This document shows positions 10,701 through 20,495 of a DNA stretch of 23,340 nucleotides, piece by piece (within the stretch, counting starts at the first letter, position 1; every line of letters begins with the position of its first letter). The stretch comes from Neoconidiobolus thromboides FSU 785. Its lineage: Eukaryota; Entomophthoromycota; Entomophthoromycetes; Entomophthorales; Neoconidiobolaceae. The translations under genes and the position numbers were made by a program. The notes beneath the pieces are model-generated. The model searched no databases and was not told where the DNA came from. It saw only the letters and a program-made list of their open reading frames with translations. The DNA lies in contig MU626531.1 in assembly GCA_025603075.1 (NCBI GenBank), positions 1 through 23,340 of the forward strand, given 5' to 3'.

Positions 10701-11144
10701 TGACTTACTTTGAAAGAATTATTGAGATTGGTAAGATGCTTGTCATGTTCTTTTTCAGCTACTGAAGTGGCGGTTTCAAGTTCGACAATTCGAGTTTTAA
10801 CTGTGTTTTGTAATGTTTGTAAAGTATCTAAAGCATATTCAAATTTTCTTATAAATGGTTTAGCAACAAACTCTTTGCCTTTTTATTTAGAAAATGTTGT
10901 TGATTTAGTTTATTGATTAGATAATAGAATGATATACTTACTTTTATAATCCTTTCTAGCATCTGTTACAATTGTTGAAGATAAATCATCAATAAATTTT
11001 TTACTGTCAACTTCGGACTAGTTAAAGAGTATTACTAATTATTGCCTTTTTATATATTGTTTTTTTACTTACATAAAAATGCTCAATTGTTAATTTTTCC
11101 GAAATACTATTATCAATACTATGAATCGTTTGTGCTTGTTTCAT
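7765..11144 (-). CDS. SEC10: Exocyst complex subunit Sec10 (EXOC5)
   Basis: Ten exons on the minus strand (11144-11073, 11017-10942, 10872-10709, 10631-10413, 10264-10199, 10113-10015, 9964-9828, 9769-9592, 9535-8310, 8248-7765) join in frame to 906 residues. Sec10 is a core rod-shaped subunit of the exocyst, which tethers secretory vesicles to the plasma membrane. The match to animal EXOC5 runs along the whole length. Examples are a coiled-coil N-terminus, then the LLDFNGGNSCMQAYI segment (EXOC5 has LLHFKGYSHCVDVYI), the LPLVSSSPPSYREVVVKK segment, the YVELGTGVHS junction, and the end LLRSGMLANLDISSIYPYLKCRQDF. At 906 residues it is longer than the ~700 of animal EXOC5. The excess is an Asn/Ser-rich insert (about 495-536), a charged loop after residue 375, and a Ser/Gly/Pro tail of about 60 residues. 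Intron 10412-10265 is the longest at 148 nt. Confidence 0.92.
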
Positions 11145-11397
11145 AAATAAAAAAGAAATTGAATTTTTTTGAATAAATAAGCCACTATTTTAAGTATTAA
11201 AATGGATGGTTGGTTAGTTATAGCTGGAACTAAAACAAAAGTTTAGAAATTTCAAGATTTACTATTTTTTGATAATAGATTACTATCTTTTTTTAATAAA
11301 ATTGTGTAGATTTAGTTATAGCTATATTTAAATGTTAGCTTTGGTTTATTTGTTATTATATATCTCAAATTAAATTATGGTTACTAATAATATATAC
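11145..11397. other. Region upstream of SEC10
   Basis: About 250 bp of AT-rich DNA that should include the SEC10 promoter (minus strand). No recognisable site or ORF was found. It ends at the 61-bp inverted-repeat element. Confidence 0.4.
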
Positions 11398-11458
11398 ATA
11401 CGGGGATGTCTTGATTAGTTTCAGAGTTTATTAAAACTTAATTTAAACATCCCCATAT
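11398..11458. repeat. 61-bp inverted-repeat element sharing termini with the palindromic repeat
   Basis: The ends are ATACGGGGATGT and ACATCCCCATAT. Read on opposite strands, the first 25 bases of the two arms agree at most positions (ATACGGGGATGTCTTGATTA against ATATGGGGATGTTTAAATTA). The terminal 12 bases match the ~105-bp palindromic repeats, but the interior lacks their AAATAG...CTTAAAA core. It may be an internal-deletion derivative or a separate family using the same ends. Confidence 0.6.
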
Positions 11459-11530
11459 TATTGTTATTATTGTTATTATTTAACTACTATTCTTTATAGT
11501 TAATAATTTAAAATAACTGAAATATTAAAC

Positions 11531-12013
11531 CAGTGCTAAAATTGATGCTATTATGAAATATCGCTTTGTCAGTCCCATGGTTAATTATAACATAATAATC
11601 GCCTAAGCTGTTGTGTTCTCGAGTTCAGAGAAAATCAATCCCACATTCTTAGTTTGATTTGATATGAGAATTTCTACGTCTCAAAGAATATTCTCCCCTC
11701 GTTTTGATATTTATACTTATCGGAGTATAAAAGAGATTCTAAAACATAATATCTTGAGGCTTTTTAACTGAACTATGCCTTGATATCTCGTACATTTAAT
11801 AAAGCCACTAAGTTTACTTAATAGTATTTTACGTAGATTTTACATTAGTATTGTCTATTCTATTTGTCTTATATAGCTTGTAACCTATTACGTGCTATTC
11901 CTCATAATCCAAGTCTATCTCAGTCACATAAACTAAGACCTTTCGACTTATAATGTAGTCAATAAAGCAATAGCTGTTTTTGAATCCAACACTGAGTACC
12001 AGATTTCACACTG
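11531..12013. other. Less AT-rich island of unknown origin, possible degenerate insertion
   Basis: This stretch has visibly more G and C than the flanking DNA on both sides. It begins CAGTGCTAAAATTG and ends, on the other strand, CAGTGTGAAATCTG (10 of 14 agree). It is flanked by TTAAAC on the left and TTAAAT on the right. All six frames carry stops, so there is no intact gene. These signs suggest an old, decayed insertion, or less likely a non-coding RNA gene, but no family could be assigned. Confidence 0.3.
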
Positions 12014-13080
12014 TTAAATAATACAATCTAATGTTTTATAAATAAAATAATTTAATTCATATTTATATTACTTTTTAAATTAACTCATATTTTAACTTTA
12101 TTATTAATATTATATTTAAAATTTCAATTTGAATTGTTTTTAATATTATCAATAAAGATAACTTACTTTTTCTTCATTTTATTAATAATTGGTTCCTAAT
12201 TGAATAATAAAGATTTTAATATTAATTAAGGGCTAATTAAAACAGATAATATAAATAATACAGATAATATAAACTACATTCTATTTTCATTTGATTTATT
12301 ATATTTAGTTTCATTGTGAATATTATAATTAGTGATATTATTGCTATTATTATTATTATTATTATTACTATTACTATTATTTTTAGTTAAAAAAACTAAT
12401 ATAATTTTTTAATTTGACATGAGGGGAAGGATGAAATAGATCACTAATTGTATTATTGGAAATAAAAAGATTAATTGATATTGGCGTAAATAAATTATAT
12501 AATGAAAACAATTCTTCAGTGGGTTCAATTTATAAGATCTCTTACTTGGATATACTATTAAGATATTATCAATAAGATATTATTTGTTTATTAGTAGTTT
12601 ACTACCTAATGTTTTTTGCTTTGGATACAGTTTTATTAACGAATAGACCATCATTATTAATCAAATTCAATATCAATTTAATAAACAAAAAATAAAATTA
12701 GAATTTTTATACTTGTGTAAAGACAAACGGTTTTACTCTATTATAGCCTAAATATCCATTATAAATATTGAATTTATTATTATTATTAAATTATCCCATT
12801 ATATTCTACATTTTTATGGTTAAATTAAAGGTTATTAATTAATTTTATTAATAAAATAGTTCAATATAAAACTTCAATTTTTTATTGTTCTAGTAATACT
12901 TGTTAATAGTATTATTTTTATTTTAATAATACCAATAGTAACTTTATTAAGTTATATTACATAACAATAACAGCTACTATTGCTATACCAAGAAATTATC
13001 AAATAAACATCCTCTTTCTTATATTTTATTATTGATCATCAACTAACTTACTCTACTCAAGAAAGGTCAAGAAATAAAAC
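12014..13080. other. Gene-free, extremely AT-rich stretch
   Basis: About 1.07 kb with no ORF of interest and no sign of exons on either strand. It contains an ATT-rich microsatellite at about 12336-12385 and the short direct repeat CAGATAATATAAA near 12243 and 12262. No promoter or RNA gene could be supported. Confidence 0.5.
12336..12385. repeat. ATT/TAC trinucleotide microsatellite
   Basis: Run of ATT units with a few CTATT or ACTATT interruptions in non-coding DNA. No reading frame with flanking coding sequence was seen. Confidence 0.8.
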
Positions 13081-13186
13081 ATATGGGGATGTATTTTTGT
13101 GTTTAAGAATCCTACTAATAACCTTTCCACTCAAATAATGCTTAAAAGAGTAAAAAGTAATGAGACCAAAAAAAACATCACCATAT
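13081..13186 (+). repeat. Palindromic ~105-bp repeat, copy C (complete)
   Basis: Starts ATATGGGGATGTATTTTT and ends AACATCACCATAT. The left arm and the core (TCAAATAATGCTTAAAAG) follow copy B closely. The right arm has diverged (GAGTAAAAAG in place of the TGGAAAAA of copies A and B), so the internal stem is weakened here. It lies about 270 bp upstream of the HAL2 start codon. Confidence 0.7.
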
Positions 13187-13452
13187 TATTCACTTAAAAT
13201 ATTGCCGATATCAAGTAAAATTATGTTCTAAATTCTTATTTCGTGACTGTTCAAAATAACCTTTTCAAATGCACTAACTTAAATTAGCAAATATCCAAAA
13301 AAAGACTTCTAAAGATACGATTTCCAATCATACTTAAATACTATCGATGACCTAATACTTTTATTGAATTAGCTAAGATTTTTTTTAAAAAAAACTATAA
13401 AAACTCAAAATTCCAATTGATTTTTCATTAAATTTTACTAACTTTAACCAAT

Positions 13453-14703
13453 ATGTTACAATTAGAACGACGTATTGCTATCGATGCCGTAATACGAGCC
13501 TCTAAAATTTGTCGACAAGTGTACTCTCAATTAGTTAATGAAGATACTGTAATAAAGAAAGATAGATCACCAGTAACTGGTAATACTTTTGATCCAATAA
13601 TTTTTTCATGCAAATAATGTCAATTTTATACAGTGGCTGATTACTCTGCTCAAGCAGTAGTGAATACTTTATTAACTGAGTATTTTCCTAATGATCCGAT
13701 TGTGGGAGAAGAAGACAGTAAAGATTTAAAATCTTCTAGTGGAGCTGAGTTGTTAAAAAAAGTTACTGAATTGGCAAACACAGTATTGGATAAAAAAATA
13801 ACTTCAGAACAAGTAATTTATAGTAGAATTTAATAATAAAAAAGACAATTTTAATCTCTTATTTTTATTAAGACAATCACCTCGATAGATCGTGGTAATT
13901 TCATTGGTGGTTCTAAAGGTCGTTTTTGGACCTTAGATCCAATAGATGGTACCAAAGGATTCTTAAGAGGTGGCCAATATGCTATTTGTTTAGCTTTAAT
14001 TATCGATGGTAAAGTAGAATTAGGAGTAATGGGATGCCCCAATTTATTAATTAATCCATTCGACAAAAATTCAAGTAAAGGCGCCATTTTTATTGCTCAA
14101 AGAGGGGAGGGGGCTTATCAGGTAAATACAAAGCGGATTTTTGATTTTTTTTTAATGATTTTTTAAAAATTAGAGAGATTTGGATACCCCCAATAACATA
14201 ATAGAAGCTAAAGAAATATCACTCGATATGAATAAGTTAGATGCTATTGAATCAGCGAGATTTTGTGAATCCGTTGAAGCTGGTCATTCTTCTCATGATA
14301 AACATGCTATTATTGCAAAAGAATTAAATATAACTACTCCACCCGTACGCATGGATTCTCAATGTAAATATTCTTCAATTGCTAGAGGGGATGGCGATAT
14401 CTATTTAAGATTACCAGTATCTTTAGAATATGAAGAGAAAATTTGGGTAGGTGAAATAATCAGATATCAAATTACTATTATTATTTTATTGCATGACATT
14501 TATTTTGGTTTATTTTTATTTAGGATCATGCATCTGGGAAATTATTAGTTGAAGAAGCTGGTGGTAAAGTAAGCGATGCTTATGGTCAAGAATTGGATTT
14601 TTCTCAAGGACGTACATTGAAAAACAACAAAGGTGTAGTGGCTTGTCATGCAGAGTTTCATGAACAAGTTATTAAAGCTGTTAGTAAAGCTTTAGGAAAT
14701 TAA
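13453..14703 (+). CDS. MET22: 3'(2'),5'-bisphosphate nucleotidase (Hal2/Met22)
   Basis: Five exons (13453-13579, 13634-13812, 13873-14121, 14174-14446, 14524-14703) give 335 residues, close to the ~357 of the yeast enzyme. The enzyme removes the 3' phosphate from PAP (and PAPS) in the sulfate assimilation pathway. It needs Mg2+ and is the lithium/sodium-sensitive salt-tolerance target in yeast. The inositol-monophosphatase-fold motifs are all present: PVTVADYSAQ across the first intron, GEEDS (about 67-71), the metal site DPIDGT (Asp124, Asp127), and WDHASG (Asp277), followed by VEEAGGKVSD. Every intron is short (52-77 nt) and removal restores these motifs exactly, which fixes the model. The start follows an AT-rich leader, and the first residues match the usual N-terminal helix of the family. 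Confidence 0.95.
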
Positions 14704-15033
14704 TAGTATAGTAATAGAATCTTTGATTATAAAATGGTATTAAAATTGATTCTGTTGATTTTTAATATTAAATTAGTCTAATGTTTTGATTATAGGTTGG
14801 AATTTTGTATTACGTCTTTTATTTTTTATGTATTCTGAGCATATAAATATCCAATTACAATTCTATTATAGGTTACTTTTTATAATAAAACATCCATCAA
14901 TTCTGTTTTAAGAACTATAATATAAAAACAAATGTCTTTAATTTGAACTATTTACTTTAAAACATATATTAATTTTGCCTTTTTAAACCCATTTATTTAC
15001 CATTTTATTGTATTAAAAATATCGTCCACCAAC
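14704..15033. other. Convergent intergenic region between MET22 and the Tti2-like gene
   Basis: About 330 bp between two facing stop codons, presumably holding both 3' UTRs. It is AT-rich and no gene or stable-looking hairpin was seen. Confidence 0.5.
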
Positions 15034-16888
15034 TTATTGCTCAATGTTTGCCAATACCTTATCAATAAATCTACCAAATACTTCATCATCCGCTTGTTTC
15101 AATGCATTTAAATCTGCCTAAAACAATCATTAGTGTCAAACAAAATAATAGTTGATAAGAACTATTAACTTACTTTGAACTGAAGTGTATTACTATGATT
15201 ATATGTTATCTCCGTTGTATTAATTAACAAGTTAAAAAAATCATCTAAGAATAAATAAGTAAAGTGGAATTTTATAATAATGATATTAATTAAATTTACC
15301 ATCTACTTTATAATCTTTAAAATTAAGGATACATTGAGCTATACCCGTTAATATTTCGGGAGCATAATCGATAATTCTAATCAAAAAACAATAATAAAAT
15401 AATAACTAGTAGCACACTCAAATACAATTACCTATTAGGACATAATTTGATCAATTTAATCAAGTTATTACACGCTAGGGTAGGTATCTCTGTAATAAAA
15501 TTACCCTTTCTAATCCAAGGAAGTTTTACATTTTTCAATGAAATATTGATAAATTTCTAAATCAAAAATAAAATATTAAACTTAACCCCTGATTAGCCTC
15601 CCACCACTACACTTACCTCCAACAGAGCATAAACGGTGATTCCCATTCTATCTATCACTTTATTTAAATAACTTAAAACAAATCGATTGTTCTCAATTAA
15701 ATTAGCTTCTACGCTATTTCCTCGTGTTAATATAGTAGTTATAATATAATCATACAATTTATTATAATATTCATTATCTTCATTATTGTACATTTTATCG
15801 AATATTGATAACATTGTATCCATTGCATAGTTAGAATTATCTTTTTTATCTGAGTTGATGAATAATACATTATTTACTAAAACCTATATTAATAAAAATA
15901 AAATAGTTAATTAATAGATTTTTGTATAAATTTAAATAGAATAATATTATGATAAATTGACTTACATTTAAATAAACATCTTGTAACCCTCTTGATTTTA
16001 ATAGTGCTAAATTTTTATTTTTAAATAGCAAATTAATACTATCAATACCCCAAGTTCTAATTGTTAAATTCATATCTTGTAATAATACTAAAGAGGGTGG
16101 AATAATTAAATGGATATTATCAGCGATATAGAGATCCTAGTATTGTTTTTTTAAAACAAAATTATATAATTTAGTTTTCTGTTTTTAAATTCAAACTTAC
16201 CTGTTTCAAAATCCATTTATAAACGAAATAATATCTTAAATCCTCTTTCCAAATCAAATTATCAAAATCTCTTGATTGCTGAATGAGGGTTTCTTTATTC
16301 TCAAATATTCCTTGAATTTCTTTCTTATTTTCAAATTGAGTTCGAATATAATTGTTCAATAATGACATTATCACCAATGGGCTCTTCGTTTCTTTTTCAA
16401 AATCAGGAACTCGCTGAATGATTTCTATTCAATTTTTATTAATTATGAAAAAGTCCATAATAATAATCTATTTACTCTCTGTTATTTCTCTTACTTTTAA
16501 ATCATTGTAGTATAATTGGTAAGGGATGATACATAATATTAGTTTTTCATAGTAAGCTGATAACATCTCCTAGAAAATTATTAATCAAATAAATAACAAT
16601 AGTAATTAGTATATTTACTTCTTGAATAACAAACTCCAATAACAACCCCAACTGCTTAAGAATCTTTGTTTCAAACTTTATCTTATTTTCAAACTCTATC
16701 TCTTCAACAACATATTCACTTGGCAATCTCAATTTATTATAAATCTCGTTCAATTTTTCCTCGTTTGAAGCATCATCATCTTCCACCTCAATACTGCTAA
16801 TAACCTGAATCCCTTTAAATCCCAAATTTTGATCATCTTTTACTAAAGTATCACTTTTATTTTCTTGATAAATATTGAATAAACTCAT
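15034..16888 (-). CDS. TTI2: Tti2-like protein (TTT complex, Tel2-interacting)
   Basis: Nine exons on the minus strand (16888-16619, 16569-16476, 16424-16201, 16136-15966, 15883-15617, 15556-15432, 15376-15300, 15244-15174, 15117-15034) join in frame to 460 residues. The protein is mostly helical. Its middle (residues about 197-253) reads HLIIPPSLVLLQDMNLTIRT followed by WGIDSINLLF and RGLQDVYLN. That resembles the Tti2 pattern of a P-LL-L-DD turn, a helix, and a Gly-Leu step. Near residue 382 is LCPNR, like the CP-R motif late in Tti2. In other fungi Tti2 works with Tel2 and Tti1 to fold PI3K-like kinases such as TOR and Mec1/ATR. The N-terminal third is acidic and not conserved in a way I recognise. 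An alternative is another HEAT-repeat protein. The exon 2 donor (GTAAAT at 16475) was chosen because the nearby GTAAGA breaks phase. Confidence 0.6.
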
Positions 16889-16937
16889 AATTAAAAAAAC
16901 TTAAAAGTATTTCAAAAAAAATTCTATCCAAAAAAAT
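16889..16937 (-). other. 49-bp gap between AIM41 stop and TTI2-like start
   Basis: Only 49 bases separate the upstream gene's stop from the downstream gene's ATG, both on the minus strand. The gap is A/T with no obvious promoter. The downstream promoter must overlap the AIM41 coding region or 3' end, or the two share a transcript. Confidence 0.6.
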
Positions 16938-17489
16938 TTATTTCTCCAAACTCTTTAAAAATTCTTTCGCTAATATAGCCACTCTAGCCTTGGCAGCCAT
17001 CGTTGGATCTAATTTAATACTTTTTAACACCAAACCAATTTGCTTCCCGCTCGTTACCCCCAATTCTTCAACTGTTTTTTTAATCTCTATCAAAATCTCA
17101 GCATCTTCTAATTGCTCTGGGAGATATTTTTTCAATACTTCCACTTCTTCCAATTCACTTTGTACCAAATCTTCTCTATTACCAACTTTATATTGTTCAA
17201 TCGAATCCATTCTCTTTTTGATTCCTTTTTGGATAATACTAGCTACTTCAGCATCCGAATTAATCACTTTAAAGGGCATAACACTTTTCTCGGCATAACC
17301 AATGTCGGAAAGGACTGACTTGATCACCCCAAGTTTACCACGTTCTTTGTTACGCATAGCGGATTTCATATCTGTTTTAAGTTGCACTAATAAGCTAGGT
17401 TTGGCATCAGAATAATGACGAAGGGAGGTGCGTAATAAAGTGGGGAGTGTGTTAATACTCTTTATGGTATATTGGAATAGACGTACCAT
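16938..17489 (-). CDS. AIM41: Aim41/YqeY-like mitochondrial protein (GatB/YqeY domain)
   Basis: Uninterrupted 183-residue reading frame. Residues 1 to about 28 are rich in Arg/Lys/Ser/Leu and lack acidic residues until the SDAK turn, as expected for a mitochondrial targeting presequence. The rest matches the YqeY family, related to the tail domain of amidotransferase subunit GatB. It has LKTDMKSAMRNKERGKLGVIKSVLSDI, then VIQKGIKKR-like (IIQKGIKKRMDSIEQYK), REDLVQSELEEVEVLKKYLPEQL, and a C-terminal helix AAKARVAILAKEFLKSL. Yeast Aim41 is mitochondrial and its biochemical role is not well defined; a link to tRNA-dependent amidation is a family-level guess. The start is the first ATG and gives the presequence. 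It is divergent with the gene at 17649 and lies 49 bp upstream of the Tti2-like gene. Confidence 0.88.
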   Translation of the reverse strand: MVRLFQYTIKSINTLPTLLRTSLRHYSDAKPSLLVQLKTDMKSAMRNKERGKLGVIKSVLSDIGYAEKSVMPFKVINSDAEVASIIQKGIKKRMDSIEQYKVGNREDLVQSELEEVEVLKKYLPEQLEDAEILIEIKKTVEELGVTSGKQIGLVLKSIKLDPTMAAKARVAILAKEFLKSLEK

Positions 17490-17648
17490 TTTTATATCAA
17501 TTTTTATAATAAGTGTTGATTGATTAGTTTTTTTAGAATTTGAATTTCGATACCTGATGATAAGCCAATGAAATAGAAGTAGTTATTTTTTTTGTTAAGG
17601 GACTAATATTCTAAATATAAAAAAAGTAGTTTTATTTTTTATTTTTTT
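17490..17648. promoter_or_regulatory. Putative bidirectional promoter between AIM41 and the gene at 17649
   Basis: The two start codons face away from each other across 159 bp, so both promoters must lie here or overlap the genes. It contains TTAAGGGACTAATATT at 17595-17610, identical to 443-458 upstream of the Rho GEF gene. No TATA box can be singled out in such AT-rich DNA. Confidence 0.45.
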
Positions 17649-19416
17649 ATGAGTTTAAAAAAAGATAAAATTCAAAGTAAAGCAATTCGCTTTATATACA
17701 TTTAACTTAATAATTAATCTATTGTAGATATAAAATCAAAAAAACTAAAATTAAAACAATGTACTCACCAAAATAGTAATATCATCCTACCACTCCCACA
17801 TGTAGATGAAACAACCCTCCTTGACTTAACTACTTATTCTTTTACTTCTACACTATCCTCTCAAGAAGAAAGAATTGAATCATTGATAGCTTTATTTCTT
17901 GATTCAAAAGAGATAGAGATTAACTTAACGATAGCTAATTTCTTAATGATAGATATAGTATTTGATAAATTTATAAATTTTTGGTCAAATCCTAATGGAC
18001 TAAGGAGTAATCAAGGATGTAAGCAGAAGATTATCAATAATAGGGGATTTAATGTTATATTTAGTTTGTTTAGTAATGGAGAGATTGGGAGATTAATTAT
18101 TGAAAAGAAATTTGATAGAATGGGTAAGCAGTAGTAAAATTCTATTTATAAATTATTTATTAGATTATTTTCATCTAGCTTATTTACTCACCTATGGTAT
18201 TATCAATCAGCTTAGAGGAAATATGGATTTTCAACAACTAAAATTAGGTATCAATCGATTATTAATAATGAATATTGATTTAACTAAACGATGGTTATAT
18301 ACAACAAAATACACCTCAATTTTATCAGACAAACCGCCAATCTTATTATTCATCAATCACCTAAAACAAGAAACAATAAGAAGTTTAATATTAGATATAT
18401 TATTTCAAGTGGAACCAGATAATTCAAGTACAAAAAGAGATTTTGATTTATTAGGAGAATTAAGATATTTTGAAACTATATGGAAATTATATTGGTATCA
18501 GTTGAAATCAGAAGATTCTTTAGAATTTATTATTAATTTATTAACTGATGCTATTTATTATAAAGAAAGTGAGCATTTTTTGGAATACGTTTATAAAGAG
18601 GAATTTTTAAATGATATTTTAAACGTGTTGAGTTGTAAGAATTACAAAAACATTCAAAAAATGATTGACTTTTTAGATTCTTTGTTGCAAGTACTATGTT
18701 ATAGATCGGAAAAGTTAATGCTCTTAATTAGGGAAATTAAACTTTATATACACAGCAATCTGGATAAAATTTACTCTACCTTACAATATATAGAAAATGA
18801 TAGCTCAATTGTATTTGAAGAAGGAAAGATGATAATTAATGATAAAGTAATTCCATTTATAGTACCAAGCAATTACCCTAAATGTTATAAATTAACAATA
18901 AAAAGATATACATTTATGTCCTTTTTCTTATCCACAGATATAATAGAAAAAGAAAAAATCAATTTGAATATTGAATTGATTATAAATTGTTTAGAATGGC
19001 TGCTATTAAACCCAAAAAATGATATGATACTTTCATTAAATTTTAAAATTTTAGAAATTATTTTTAGTAATTTTATAAGGGATAAGGATAATAGTTACAT
19101 AGATATTATTAGTTATTTGTTTATCGAAACTAGGTTGGTATCTAGAGTAAAGTATCAAATTATCATGAATTCAAGATCTGGGCTCAATTATTTATTAGCA
19201 TTTGTTCAATTTCATCTCAATGCAGTCATTAATAAACTAAAAGAGGAAGGTAAAGGTTTAAATCAATCACTCTTAATTGAATTAGAGTCATGTAGAGAAA
19301 GTTCATTCAAAGAAGAGACTATTATATACCCTAAATCCCAATTTTATTTTCCAAAGAGTAAGAATAAGTTTGTAAAAAATAACTTTTTTATTAAGGATGA
19401 TGATTTTTTAATATAA
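17649..19416 (+). CDS. Helical repeat protein, possible SAPS-domain phosphatase adaptor
   Basis: Exons 17649-17676, 17728-18123 and 18164-19416 join in frame to 558 residues; an alternative acceptor at 18177-18178 would shorten it by five. The first intron removes an early stop and the second (40 or 55 nt) joins two overlapping frames. The protein is almost entirely hydrophobic helices, as in HEAT/ARM-like folds. Weak local resemblance to SAPS proteins (adaptors of PP6/Sit4 phosphatase) is seen. TIANFLMIDIVFDKFI recalls the A-E-LT-DV-I segment. LFINHLKQETIRSLILDILF followed by QVEP recalls the SAPS core LLxHIxTSAIMDLLLRL followed by VxxxEP. ETRLVSRV plus a later GLNYLLAF recalls CRLVERIL plus GYMGHL (from about residue 460). 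None is conclusive. The gene is divergent from AIM41, with 159 bp between starts. If it is not SAPS, it is an unassigned helical protein. Confidence 0.5.
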
Positions 19417-19599
19417 AATGAGTAGTAAGTCATCTTTGTTTAATATGCGTTATAAATAAAAATTATTATGTTCTTTATATGTTCACCTTCTCTAACCCAA
19501 GTATGATCATTTCAACATGTTCTTGGATTATACATATTCACTTTATTATCTAACTTAATCCCTATATCAAATCTCTGCCTCAAAGTAAATTAAATAAGC
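19417..19599. other. Region downstream of the helical-repeat gene
   Basis: About 180 bp after the stop codon, probably 3' UTR, leading into palindromic repeat copy D. No gene was seen. Confidence 0.4.
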
Positions 19600-19703
19600 A
19601 TATGCGAGTATTTTTTTTGACTTCACTATTTTTCATTTTTTAAGTGCTATTTAAGCGGAAAATTTGATAGTAAATTCTTAAACACAAAAACACATCCCCA
19701 TAT
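19600..19703 (-). repeat. Palindromic ~105-bp repeat, copy D (inverted)
   Basis: Read on the minus strand it starts ATATGGGGATGTGTTTTTGT and has the core TTAAATAGCACTTAAAAAAT. It ends ACTCGCATAT, a diverged form of the CAGCCCCATAT of copies A and B. It lies opposite in orientation to the other three copies, about 180 bp past the end of the gene at 17649-19416. Confidence 0.68.
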
Positions 19704-20495
19704 GTAATAAAGGGCAGTTTTGGATTTCTTGAAAACTTCAAGATCCTAACCTATTCAATAAGATACTAGTTGATGTCGTTTTATTTGAACTATATAAATA
19801 ATGGACTTTGTATTTTCTTGGAATTACATATTTAATAAATAAAATATTTAGATGCAAAATTTAAGAATCAAAATAATATTACATTGTTAAATTATAAAAA
19901 ACTAACCAAGATTTATACAATTTGTTTAATATAAAGTCATACTTTATTGAATAAATACCATGATATAAATAATTTATACTGACTAATACTAGTAACTATG
20001 AATCAAAGAAACAGATTGTGAGTTTAAGTGAATATAAAAATAAAATAAGAATAGTAGTGCCAAAACAATAGTAACAAGAGTAATCAAAGAAATGATAGTT
20101 AGTGTTATACAAGCTATAAAATAATCCCTAAACATTAATAAAAAGAATCTTAGTAAAATAGTATAAATAGTTGATTTTCTATTATATAAACCGATAAAAC
20201 TGATACTATCAAATCTCTTTCATTTGTTGAAATGATAAAATCAAAATTAAACTTATTATATAAAAATAATAATAGTTTTTTGATATAAAATAAAGCAAAG
20301 ACTATATTAAATAAAAACTAATCTTTAACTTTGGATCTCTGAAACTAATAGAGGAATAAAAACATGATAAATTAAAGGATAATACTAAAACTGATAGGGC
20401 CAAAATAATTTTTATAAAAGAAACCCACATTCTCTACTTTTGGTTAAAAGTAAATTTTCTTTCTACCTTAAAACATCCTACTTTTGTATTGAATA
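19704..20495. other. Intergenic between repeat D and the YPD1-like gene 3' end
   Basis: About 790 bp of AT-rich DNA without supportable exons. A small perfect hairpin, TCTTGAAAACTTCAAGA, lies near 19722. The part next to 20495 should be the 3' UTR of the minus-strand YPD1-like gene. Confidence 0.5.

Noticed and set aside
11900-12010. Possible copia-type RNase H remnant on the minus strand
   Set aside because: One short frame (W..KTAIALLTT) recalls the motif, but spacing is wrong, stops follow at once and no other retrotransposon part is near; kept only as an unexplained island.
16990-17318. Two overlapping plus-strand ORFs within AIM41
   Set aside because: Shadows of the YqeY-like frame on the other strand; open only because of codon composition.
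17883-18134. Separate short gene before 18134
   Set aside because: Its frame continues into the next one through a 40- or 55-nt intron with GTAAGC donor and TAG acceptor, so both are parts of one protein.
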